Positions 26,949 to 34,736 of a stretch of DNA of 64,000 nt are shown in pieces. Under the pieces are notes generated by a model, which saw nothing but the letters and a program-made list of their open reading frames with translations, was not told where the DNA came from and searched no databases. This stretch comes from Methanoplanus sp. FWC-SCC4 (GTDB lineage Archaea > Halobacteriota > Methanomicrobia > Methanomicrobiales > Methanomicrobiaceae). The translations under genes and the position numbers were made by a program. The stretch spans positions 1,542,370 to 1,606,369 of the forward strand of contig NZ_CP043875.1 of assembly GCF_032878975.1 (NCBI RefSeq), written 5' to 3'. The number at the start of each line of letters is the position of its first letter. Within the stretch, counting starts at the first letter, position 1.

Positions 26949-27382
26949 TTATTCAGCTTTTCAATAATTATGAGTTCTGTTTCCGGATCGTCCTCAAATC
27001 CGACTGCACGAAGTGCCGCCCGGATTATAAGTTCCGGTGGAATTGCCTCATAGCGCTCGCCCTTATAGTCAACAGCCCTGCATTCAACAAAATCCTCTCC
27101 GGTAATGCATGAACATGACTTACATTCAGTGAAGGAAACCTCCATCCCGTCAATTAAATCCTCAAGATACATCCCGTTGAACAAAACTGCGTTTGACTCG
27201 GAAACTGCAGCTGCAGGAAGTTTTGTCTCAACAAACCTCACAGAAATTCCCTCATCCTGAAGAAAAAGGCTAATCTCTCTTATAACCGACATCACATTTG
27301 TTCCGGTCTCACTGCATCTCTCACATGTATTGCTTACATCTTTTCCAATGTGACGCCACTCAACCACAAGTTCCTGCTTCAT
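26945..27382 (-). CDS. DUF2703 family protein
   Basis: The 145-residue protein matches DUF2703: MKQELVVEWRHIGKDVSNTCERCSETG near the start, and CKSCSCITGEDFVECRAVDYKGERYEAIPPELI in the second half. At least six cysteines lie in CXXC-like pairs and could bind arsenite or a soft metal. The gene overlaps both neighbours by ATGA, showing tight coupling with a DGC protein and with arsC. The family recurs in arsenic operons of anaerobes but has no proven activity. Confidence 0.8.
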   Translation of the reverse strand: MKQELVVEWRHIGKDVSNTCERCSETGTNVMSVIREISLFLQDEGISVRFVETKLPAAAVSESNAVLFNGMYLEDLIDGMEVSFTECKSCSCITGEDFVECRAVDYKGERYEAIPPELIIRAALRAVGFEDDPETELIIIEKLNK

Positions 27383-27789
27383 TTTGTCATCCCTTTGCCT
27401 TCCCAGACAGCAGAGACAATCTCTTCAATATCATCATCAGTATACTCAGAAGAGCCTGCTTTCTTAATTCCAAGGTCTGTAACAATCACATGCTGGCAGG
27501 GAACAATACCCTTATCTGCCGCAATTTTTCCGGCACACTTAGAATTGCACCCGTCGAGAATCAAAACACCATCAGAATCTTTTACAGCTTTTAAAAGACC
27601 TTCAGGCCCGTTTGCAAGAAGGGCAACACATGCAGCCGAACCAAATCCTTCCTGCGTCAGCTGAACTGCTGCAAGGTTTGTAAGCTGCCCGGTATTTGCA
27701 ACCCCTGCACAGGCAAAAATGATTATATTTTTGCCTTTTTCAGACCCGCAGCCACAGCCTCCGCATGAACATGATGGTTTATCAGACAA
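27379..27789 (-). CDS. DGC-domain protein with Cys-rich N-terminal extension
   Basis: The 136-residue protein has an N-terminal cysteine-rich segment (CSCGGCGCG within the first 15 residues), then the DGC fold: IFACAGVANTGQLTNLAAVQL and LILDGCNSKCAGKIAADKG. It is the longer of two DGC proteins in this operon. The extra cysteines could chelate arsenite or copper-like metals. The gene starts two bases after the thioredoxin-like gene and overlaps DUF2703. Confidence 0.8.
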   Translation of the reverse strand: MSDKPSCSCGGCGCGSEKGKNIIIFACAGVANTGQLTNLAAVQLTQEGFGSAACVALLANGPEGLLKAVKDSDGVLILDGCNSKCAGKIAADKGIVPCQHVIVTDLGIKKAGSSEYTDDDIEEIVSAVWEGKGMTK

Positions 27790-27791
27790 TT

Positions 27792-28028
27792 TCAGGCCCC
27801 CAGAATTTCCTTTATCTCTTTTACATCCGCAACTCTGCCTGAAACCTTCAGTTCATCGTCCACCATTAACGCAGGAGTGAGCATAACTCCCTTGTCAAGA
27901 ATCGCATCAAGCTCTTCCACCTTGATAACTTCAGCTTCAATTCCAAGTTCACTGACCGCTTTCTCCACATTTTTCATAAGGCGTTTGCATTTCATGCATC
28001 CTGTTCCAAGCACTTCAATTTTTACCAT
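27792..28028 (-). CDS. Small thioredoxin-fold CXXC protein (redox-active disulfide protein 2 type)
   Basis: The 78-residue thioredoxin-like protein has an active-site TGCMKCKRL (CXXC at residues ~11-14) and the cis-Pro region GVMLTPALMVDDEL. This short form is common beside permeases in methanogens. It may pass electrons to ArsC or bind arsenite. GGAG lies ~11 bases before ATG 28028. The gene overlaps the end of the upstream gene by seven bases. Confidence 0.88.
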   Translation of the reverse strand: MVKIEVLGTGCMKCKRLMKNVEKAVSELGIEAEVIKVEELDAILDKGVMLTPALMVDDELKVSGRVADVKEIKEILGA

Positions 28029-28321
28029 TTTTTATTCATCTCCTTTAAAAATTCATTAAATATTGCATCGGCATACTTCTCTTCAGCAGCTTTTGGCACA
28101 TAGTTGTAAATCTTAACTTTTTTAAGAAGCTCTCTTTTAATCTCCTGTTCATTCCTAAGATCAGAGCTTGAAACTTCACCGAATATTGAATCAAGCATAT
28201 AAAGACCTGTCGGCACACTGCAGATATCAATCCTTCTGACCTGTCTCAATGCTTCGGCAGCACAGCAGGGTTTTTTTATCTTTCCTTTTACTCCCTCTTT
28301 GTTATCAGTATTGTCCTTCAT
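28022..28321 (-). CDS. Conserved-looking hypothetical protein in arsenic operon, 99 residues
   Basis: Not recognised. It has a lysine-rich N-terminus, a CC pair (KKPCCAAEALRQVRRI), a single further Cys and a charged helical C-terminal half (AAEEKYADAIFNEFLKEM). It lies between the permease (51-base gap) and the thioredoxin-fold gene (7-base overlap) on the same strand. A cytosolic partner of the permease or a metal chaperone is possible; neither is shown by sequence. Confidence 0.6.
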   Translation of the reverse strand: MKDNTDNKEGVKGKIKKPCCAAEALRQVRRIDICSVPTGLYMLDSIFGEVSSSDLRNEQEIKRELLKKVKIYNYVPKAAEEKYADAIFNEFLKEMNKKW

Positions 28322-28372
28322 AATTTCCTTCCAGTATACCAGGGATTCATTTTTTATTCACGTTTACCGCAT

Positions 28373-29443
28373 TTAACCAATAATCAGGCCATATGCAAAT
28401 CCTGCCAGTCCTGAAAAGACGATTACAAGAAGTGCGTAAACTCCGGTTTTCTTCCATCCCATTATCCTTGATATGACAAGCAGTGAGGGAAGGCTTACAC
28501 TCGGACCTGAGAGGAGAAGCGAAAGTGCAGGCCCTCCTGCCATTATACCGGATGTGTATCCAAAAGTTGTTCCGATTACAGGCACTTCAAGAAGTGTCGG
28601 CATATACAGAATTGTTCCGATGAATGATGCCAGCATTGTGGATTCAATTGAGTTTGTCCCAAAGAAAGGCTGGAAAGTCTCAGGCGGGAGGAAGAATGCG
28701 AGCATTCCAAGCACAAATGTCCCGACAATCAGTATCGGAAAAATCTTCTTTGTCAAATCCCATGTTTCAAGACCCCAGTCGGTGACCTCATCCCTGTCAA
28801 AGAAGTATATCAGCAGAACTGCTGCTCCAAGAGTAAACAGGTAAATTATCGGGAATTTTATCATCCAGTCAGCCTGTGCAGTTCCGGCAATTAATATTCC
28901 TACCAGAAATACAAAGAACAAAGGAATTATCCATTTCGGCCTTTCAACTTCAGGTGCAGGTGAAACAGGCATTTCTGCCATCTTCTTTTTTGTTTCACGG
29001 TCATGTGATCTAAAGAGAAAAGCCATTATGAGTCCGATTACGATTGCAAGTATGATTGCAAATACTGCCCTTGCAAGTCCGAGATCAAATCCGAGCACTT
29101 TTGCGGTGTAAACAATTGCAAGGATGTTTATCGCCGGCCCTGCATAGAGAAAAGTAGTTGCAGGCCCTATACCGCTTCCACGTTTAAACAGACCTGCAAA
29201 CATCGGAAGAATCGTACATGAACATACTGCAAGAACTGTTCCGGAAACCGAGGCAAGTCCGTATGCAACGCTTTTTTTTGCATCCGGGCTGAAATACTTC
29301 AATATTGCTTCCTTTTTGACGAGTGCGGCTATTGCGCCGGCTATGAAAAATGCAGGAATAAGACATGTCACAACATGCTCGGAAAGGTATCCAAGCAGCG
29401 TGTCCCACCCCATCAGAAGTGATCCTGTTATTAAGTCTATCAT
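28373..29443 (-). CDS. Permease of the ArsP/DUF318 family
   Basis: The 356-residue membrane protein has about eight to nine hydrophobic segments. The conserved SVSGTVLAVCSCTILPMFAGLFKRGSGIGPATTFLYAGPA region with its CSC motif identifies the PF03773 permease family. ArsP members export trivalent organoarsenicals, and other members are linked to arsenite or thiol export. It is the first large gene of the operon, preceded by a 52-residue Cys-rich protein. ATG 29443 is preceded by a weak AGGATG site. The substrate is inferred from the neighbours only. Confidence 0.85.
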   Translation of the reverse strand: MIDLITGSLLMGWDTLLGYLSEHVVTCLIPAFFIAGAIAALVKKEAILKYFSPDAKKSVAYGLASVSGTVLAVCSCTILPMFAGLFKRGSGIGPATTFLYAGPAINILAIVYTAKVLGFDLGLARAVFAIILAIVIGLIMAFLFRSHDRETKKKMAEMPVSPAPEVERPKWIIPLFFVFLVGILIAGTAQADWMIKFPIIYLFTLGAAVLLIYFFDRDEVTDWGLETWDLTKKIFPILIVGTFVLGMLAFFLPPETFQPFFGTNSIESTMLASFIGTILYMPTLLEVPVIGTTFGYTSGIMAGGPALSLLLSGPSVSLPSLLVISRIMGWKKTGVYALLVIVFSGLAGFAYGLIIG

Positions 29444-29593
29444 TTACTTCATCCTTTGAGAGTTATTATTCAATTATTGCTTAAATTGTTAAAAGATCAC
29501 AAATCCGCCAAAAATTTTCTTTTAAAATTTTTAACAGGATTTTATCTTTGCCTGTGATGTTTCTTCAGGTTGTTTTAAGGATAAATAAGTACT

Positions 29594-29752
29594 TCATCTG
29601 ATTTCTTCTTCTTTTTCTTCTGATTTATTTAATTCACCTGTACAGCACCCACACGAACATCCGCATCCGCCGGCGGTACCAATTATTTTTTTCATCAGCG
29701 ATGCGAAACCTGATTTTTTTACATTTTCTTCTTTTGCGTCTTTTAAAGTCAT
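29594..29752 (-). CDS. Small cysteine-rich protein (52 residues) leading the arsenic operon
   Basis: An open frame from ATG 29752 to TGA 29594 gives a 52-residue protein. It has a lysine-rich amphipathic N-terminal half, a CGCSCGCC cluster (residues ~30-37, five Cys) and a Glu/Lys-rich tail. GGGATG lies ~8 bases before the ATG. It sits directly under the palindrome-flanked promoter and ~150 bases before the permease gene. The Cys cluster recalls metal- or arsenite-binding peptides, and the N-terminus of the DGC protein downstream is similar in style. It was found by reading the sequence, not by family match. Confidence 0.6.
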   Translation of the reverse strand: MTLKDAKEENVKKSGFASLMKKIIGTAGGCGCSCGCCTGELNKSEEKEEEIR

Positions 29753-29766
29753 AATAATTCATCCCT

Positions 29767-29839
29767 ATTTCAATATTTCTTGAAATGAGTATACGCAAGT
29801 ACACAATATATATTTTATGGTTTCAACATTTTTTGAAAC
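29767..29839 (-). promoter_or_regulatory. Promoter with two matching palindromic operators flanking the TATA box
   Basis: Two inverted repeats share the half-site TTTCAA-N6-TTGAAA: ATTTCAA-N6-TTGAAAT at 29767-29786 and GTTTCAA-N6-TTGAAAC at 29820-29839. Their centres are 53 bases apart. Between them, on the minus strand, runs AAAATATATATTG, a good TATA box. One operator is thus upstream of TATA and the other near the start site. The design fits a dimeric repressor such as an ArsR-family protein. No regulator gene is adjacent. Confidence 0.65.
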
Positions 29840-29984
29840 AAGATGATTAAGATTTCAAACATCAATTAAACAAAGGAAAATCAAAAAAAATATAATACAA
29901 ATTATTCAGCAACAAAGGAGAATATCTCTTATAAAACCTTTATTTATTCCCGGATAGCACATGTCTTTTTAAAATCAGCAGGTT

Positions 29985-30341
29985 TCAAATAACATAATAA
30001 GATAAAACATTAACAATATCATTTGCACCGGCTTTCCGGGAAAGTCTTTTTTCGATTGGATGACTGCTGCCCGATATTCAGATCTTAAGTTCAGCATCCG
30101 GATCAAAATGTCCGGCAGTTTCAACAGAAAATTGTGTTATGCCCTTATATGATACTGATTTATATTCACGTTTTTTCCCCTGTGATGCCCTGGAAATCAA
30201 TAAAAATCACCCTTTATTTGTGAGAACATAAAAATCACGCACCAGTTTGTATGCCCTTACAACCTGTTCATCATGTCCAGGTATAAACTCCAAATCATTT
30301 TCGATCGCGCTAATTTCCACAGACGATGCATTCCCCGGCAT
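29985..30341 (-). pseudogene. Decayed bacterial PH-domain (bPH_1-like, PF08000) gene
   Basis: The minus strand translates in pieces into a recognisable PH-domain protein: a piece with EQVVRAYKLVRDFYVLTNK, then in a shifted frame VIFIDFQGITGK, then REYKSVSYKGITQFSVETAG with HFDPDAELKI, then ISGSSHPIEKRL. The family has TNKR-L-I-x-I-D-x-QG, a Y-x-S-I-T-x-FSVETAG core and ELK-hydrophobic-W-ISGS. Here a TGA stands where the Trp codon is expected, a further stop follows TNKG, and the frame must shift at least once between ~30165 and ~30215. The start region also looks frameshifted. No functional product is expected. Confidence 0.75.
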
Positions 30342-30930
30342 CCCATTTAATAATCCCAAGAATTATTGTTTGATTTTAAAATTATTACATATTTTTTTAT
30401 TGATCAGAAATGCTACCACAACTGACAATTATTATTTTGAAATATTTTTTCAGATCAAAATCGTGAATATTATCATACAAATTAGTCGTTAAATTAACAA
30501 TTCAAAGAATATTCGCGTCTGTTTATGAAGACTTATACGGGAATATTCCAACCACAAGGCATTTTTATTATAAATATCAATAATTTTTTAGAGATATTTA
30601 AGACACACCGCTAATTCAGAATTAACGGATCTGTTTTCAAACCAGAGATACCTGTTTTTTAGGTTTACAGGTGACAGATTCTGTCGGAAAAAATCAGAAA
30701 AATTCAAAATCCTTTTACCATCGGGGCAAAAAAGGTCTTTTTGAATAACAAGCATTCCGCAAAAAATGGGAATCAGGTTTCCTTTGCTTATGATAATCCT
30801 CGTTGATATTTTCAACGATTATCATTATTGCTTATCCTTAAATATTGTCCTTGCCCATATACATATGTCACCAGGGGATGTCCTCGAACAGGTTATGCTG
30901 CGAAGGGAACCCGTGGGGGGTTTTCAGAAA
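30342..30930. other. Intergenic and 5' leader region of the secreted beta-propeller gene
   Basis: Very AT-rich up to ~30600, then mixed. Short open frames on both strands look like chance. From ~30790 on it includes a long inverted repeat (listed separately) and a TATA-like AAATATTG. The ribosome binding site GGGGGGT at 30915-30921 precedes ATG 30931. Confidence 0.4.
30790..30825. promoter_or_regulatory. Long inverted repeat upstream of the secreted protein gene
   Basis: The left arm ATGATAATCCTCGTTGA (30790-30806) and right arm TCAACGATTATCAT (30812-30825) pair over 14 positions with a three-base bulge in the left arm and a five-base loop. No T-run follows, so an operator or mRNA stem is more likely than a terminator. 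It lies ~105 bases before the start codon. Confidence 0.5.
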
Positions 30931-33900
30931 ATGAATACACCAAACAGTATTTCTCGAAAGAAGACAGGATCGATAAAATTCCTGATCGGTCTGATTTTGA
31001 TAATGATTGCAGTGCCGGCCGTCGCGTCTGCGGGGCTGGACACAGTAGGCCACCTTGCAAACGGCCCTTCCTTTGACGTTGTCGAGGAGGGAGGATATCT
31101 TTACGTTGCACAGGGCGGCGAGGTAAGGGTTTATGATGTCACAAACCCTGCCACTGTAAAAGATCTTACATGGAAGGATTACATCTCAAAGATCTATGTA
31201 GGCGAGAATGTCAAAAGCATGTATATGGAGTATCCTTACCTTCACATAGGGTATACGACAGGGTACATCATCGTCGACATAAGAGATCCAAATAACCCGG
31301 TCAAAATCTCTTCGCTTAAAAGCCCGCATCCCCCCGGAACTGAGATAAGGGATGTTGAGGTTTACGGAAACACCGCTTATCTTTCAGTATACAATATCGG
31401 TATACAGATAGTGGACATATCCGATGTTTCCAATCCGAAATTTGGAAATGTTGTAAAGTTGAACGGCTACAACAGACCGTGGAGGATTTCCATAGCAGAC
31501 GGTTATCTTTACGTTGCAAGGGCAACCGACAAAACGCTGGACATATTTAACCTTTCAGATCCAAAAAGCCCGAGGATTGTTGGAAGCTACACCGCAAGTA
31601 CGTCAGCACTTGACAGTTTCTCAGGAGTTGCGGTTAAGGGCAGCTATGCATATGTTACAGAATACCACAACGGTGTGAGGGTCATTGACATATCCGACAA
31701 ATCACGTCCGTTTGAGGTCACTAATATAATGGGAATCGATGCAAATGACGTCAAAATTCTCGGCGATTATGCATATGTCTCTGTCCGTTACCAGGGATTC
31801 AGCGTAATTGACATTTCAAATCCCAACCAGGCATTCGTTGCAGGGAAGGGGACAGAAATTGCAGGATATATTGAAGGAATCTTCCCAACAGATTACTACA
31901 CATTCCTTGCAGGCGAATCAATGGGATTCGGGATCTATGATACTTCAGATCCAAAGCAGCCATCTCTGATTGTAAATGTCCCTGTGGTGGGCGGCGTTGA
32001 CTCTGTAGTGGCAAAGGACGATTATCTCTTCATCGGTGCACACAACGACGGAATGTGGGTGGTTGATACAAAGGATAAGGAAAATCCGTTTGAATCTGCA
32101 TTCATTGAGACTCCCGGAAGATTTAACGATGTCAGCATACAGGGCAATTACCTCTTTGGCGCAGGAGAGTGGGGCGGCCTGAATATGATCGACATTTCCA
32201 ATCCAAAACAGCCTGTGAAGGTATTTGTTGATTACAAGGACAATATTGCCTCAGTACTGCCTGACGGCAATTATGTATACACATCCGTAGGAATCGTTGA
32301 TATTTCAAGCCCGTATAATCCTGCATACATTGCAAGAGACCCGCACTTCAATGGAAACCTTGCAAAATACAAGGACAATTACCTGCTGGTTGCATCATAT
32401 CTCGGCAGCTATACAGGAGTTCATGTGATCGATGTCAGCAACAAGCAAAATCCTGTTGTTATAGCAACATATGGGGCCGGAAAACCTTTCTATGATGTTG
32501 AAGTGCTGGGCGACACAGCAGTGGCCCTTACAGGAAATGACGTTGTTACAATTGATTTAAGAAACATCCAGGCTCCAAAAACGATAGGAAAGGTGAGCTA
32601 TCCGGGTCAGTGGATAGGTAACGGATTAAATGTGCTTGACAATGTCGTGTACGCATCCGGAGGACCCATAGGTGCAATCAGGGCATTTGACATATCAAAT
32701 CCGGCGAGTATTAAGCTGATTAAAACCCTTGAACTCCCCGGAACAACATATATGGACGTCTTCGGATACAACGGCTACATATACACAGGGGAAAAATTTG
32801 GTGCATATGTAATCTCAGCAATTGGATCGGAATACATCCCGCCAACACCTGTACCAACACCAGTTCCAACCCCTGAACCTACAACCATACCTCCGACAAT
32901 TAAGCCAACACCAATACCAACTCCTGAACCGACCCCTAATCCGACTCCGGTTCCAACTCCAAAGCCAACACCCGGCCCTGAAGAGAAGGGAGAGGTACTG
33001 ATGGTTGTTGGAAATGTCAATTTAAATTCAGGCGACAGTGCGGTAAAAACCCGTCTTGAAGAGATGGGATACATCGTAAACACAGTTGACGATGCAGCCT
33101 CACAGACGACTGATGCAGAAGGAAAAGAGCTTGTAATAATATCCTCTACCTCAAGTCCGACTTTTGCGGGCAACAAATTCAGGAATGTTGCAGTTCCGGT
33201 TGTGACATGGGAGTCATACATATATGACGACATGAAAATGACAGGCACACAAAGGGGAGCAGACTATAGAATAATATTTGACCAGACTGAAATCATAATC
33301 GCTGACGAAAATCACCAGCTTTCCGGAGGACTTACCGGAACGGTAAAGGTTACCGGAGAAGGCATGGTTGAAAACGCAGGACTCCCCTCTGATGCAGGCA
33401 TAAAAATTGCAGGCAATGCAAAATTCCCGCTGACGTATACAGTATTCGGATACGAGAAGGGAGCTGAAATGGTAGGAATGAAAGCACCTGAACGCCGTGT
33501 CGGATTATTCCTCTCTGATAACTCTGCCTCACAACTTACAGCAGACGGATGGAAAATATTCGATGCAGCTGTAATTTGGGCAACCGGAGGAGAAAACACA
33601 GTTCCTCCGACAACGGAGCCAACACCGGTTCCACCAACACCAACTCCAATACCAACTCCTGAACCGACATCAGAGCCAACACCGGTTCCACCAACACCAA
33701 CTCCAATACCAACTCCTGAACCGACAACAGAGCCAACACCGGTTCCACCAACACCAACTCCAATACCAACTCCTGAACCGACAACAGAGCCAACACCAGT
33801 TCCGCCGGTACCTGATGAGAAGGGAGGAATTGTTATGGTTGTAGGAAATATCAATCTGAATTCAGGCGACAGTGCAGTAAAGATGCATCTTGAGGAGATG

Positions 33901-34431
33901 GGATACACAGTAACCACAATCGATGACTCGGTCTCAAAGGAAGAGGATGCAGAAGGTAAAGAGCTAGTAATAATCTCATCAACTTCAAGCCCTACCTTTG
34001 TAAGCAAAAAATTCATGACCATAAATGTCCCCGTTATCACCTGGGAGTCATATATCTACGATGATATGAAGATGACAGGCACAATGGGAGGTACGGATTA
34101 CAAAATTATTCGCGACCAGACTGAAGTCACAGTAAATGACGAAGGACATGAGCTTTCTGCCGGACTGAAAGGAACAGTAAAAGTTTCTGGGACCCTAATT
34201 ACTGAAAACACAGGAATCCCGTCAGATGACAGCATAAAGATTGCAAACAGCCCGGATTATCCGCAACTATATACAGTATTCGGGTACGAGAAAGGAGCAG
34301 AAATGGCAGGAATGAACGCACCAGAACGCCGTGTCGGATTATTCCTATCCGATGACTCTGCCTCACAACTCACAGCAGACGGATGGAAATTATTCGATGC
34401 GGCTGTATTATGGGCAACAGGAAATCTCTGA
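30931..34431 (+). CDS. Large secreted surface protein: LVIVD beta-propeller plus duplicated C-terminal domains
   Basis: 1166 residues from ATG 30931. A signal peptide spans residues ~12-35 (FLIGLILIMIAVPAVASA). Residues ~36-635 hold many LVIVD-type repeats (VxVxGxYAYVxxxxxGxxVIDISxPxxP), expected to form beta-propeller blades. A Pro/Thr linker (~640-685) follows, then a ~200-residue domain (VLMVVGNVNLNSGDSAVKTRLEE... ending AAVIWATGG), a second repetitive linker (~890-960) and a second copy of that domain to the end. It is probably exported and cell-surface attached or released. The two terminal domains resemble a flavodoxin/amidotransferase-like fold found in secreted proteins. An adhesion or binding role is inferred only. 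Confidence 0.82.
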   Translation: MNTPNSISRKKTGSIKFLIGLILIMIAVPAVASAGLDTVGHLANGPSFDVVEEGGYLYVAQGGEVRVYDVTNPATVKDLTWKDYISKIYVGENVKSMYMEYPYLHIGYTTGYIIVDIRDPNNPVKISSLKSPHPPGTEIRDVEVYGNTAYLSVYNIGIQIVDISDVSNPKFGNVVKLNGYNRPWRISIADGYLYVARATDKTLDIFNLSDPKSPRIVGSYTASTSALDSFSGVAVKGSYAYVTEYHNGVRVIDISDKSRPFEVTNIMGIDANDVKILGDYAYVSVRYQGFSVIDISNPNQAFVAGKGTEIAGYIEGIFPTDYYTFLAGESMGFGIYDTSDPKQPSLIVNVPVVGGVDSVVAKDDYLFIGAHNDGMWVVDTKDKENPFESAFIETPGRFNDVSIQGNYLFGAGEWGGLNMIDISNPKQPVKVFVDYKDNIASVLPDGNYVYTSVGIVDISSPYNPAYIARDPHFNGNLAKYKDNYLLVASYLGSYTGVHVIDVSNKQNPVVIATYGAGKPFYDVEVLGDTAVALTGNDVVTIDLRNIQAPKTIGKVSYPGQWIGNGLNVLDNVVYASGGPIGAIRAFDISNPASIKLIKTLELPGTTYMDVFGYNGYIYTGEKFGAYVISAIGSEYIPPTPVPTPVPTPEPTTIPPTIKPTPIPTPEPTPNPTPVPTPKPTPGPEEKGEVLMVVGNVNLNSGDSAVKTRLEEMGYIVNTVDDAASQTTDAEGKELVIISSTSSPTFAGNKFRNVAVPVVTWESYIYDDMKMTGTQRGADYRIIFDQTEIIIADENHQLSGGLTGTVKVTGEGMVENAGLPSDAGIKIAGNAKFPLTYTVFGYEKGAEMVGMKAPERRVGLFLSDNSASQLTADGWKIFDAAVIWATGGENTVPPTTEPTPVPPTPTPIPTPEPTSEPTPVPPTPTPIPTPEPTTEPTPVPPTPTPIPTPEPTTEPTPVPPVPDEKGGIVMVVGNINLNSGDSAVKMHLEEMGYTVTTIDDSVSKEEDAEGKELVIISSTSSPTFVSKKFMTINVPVITWESYIYDDMKMTGTMGGTDYKIIRDQTEVTVNDEGHELSAGLKGTVKVSGTLITENTGIPSDDSIKIANSPDYPQLYTVFGYEKGAEMAGMNAPERRVGLFLSDDSASQLTADGWKLFDAAVLWATGNL
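33607..33807 (+). repeat. 57-bp tandem repeat encoding a Pro/Thr linker
   Basis: Three almost perfect 57-base units (33607-33663, 33664-33720, 33721-33777) and a partial fourth encode a 19-residue linker unit, PTTEPTPVPPTPTPIPTPE. The near-identity of the units suggests recent expansion or ongoing slippage. The first linker (~32850-32985) has the same Pro-Thr style but is not a perfect repeat. Confidence 0.85.
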
Positions 34432-34736
34432 TTAGAGATACACCCCCTCTTTTTAAAATTTATTCCAAAAACTGGTATTTCGGTTTTGTCAAAAAATCTT
34501 TTTGAATAAAAGGGGGTTAAAAAATATAATTAACTACCTTATTCTTCCAAAACTGCAATTTATGAATATAATACCATATTACATGCAGTACATATTCAGG
34601 GATATTATTTCTTTAATTCACCACGGGAATTAATCAAAGGAAATTTTGAAACCTACTTATCGAAACGTGCAAAAAGTATCTAAATTTCTCAGATATTCCT
34701 TTCAGGAGATTAAAATCAAAATATGGAAAGAATTGA

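Noticed and set aside
30247-30492. Open frame of 81 codons on the plus strand
   Set aside because: It is antisense to the PH-domain pseudogene and runs into AT-rich DNA.
30588-30815. Open frame of 75 codons on the minus strand
   Set aside because: It covers the promoter and inverted repeat of the propeller gene and has no recognisable features.
33312-34040. Long minus-strand frame rich in Gly-Val-Ser repeats
   Set aside because: It is the shadow of the plus-strand Pro/Thr linker repeats and duplicated domains.
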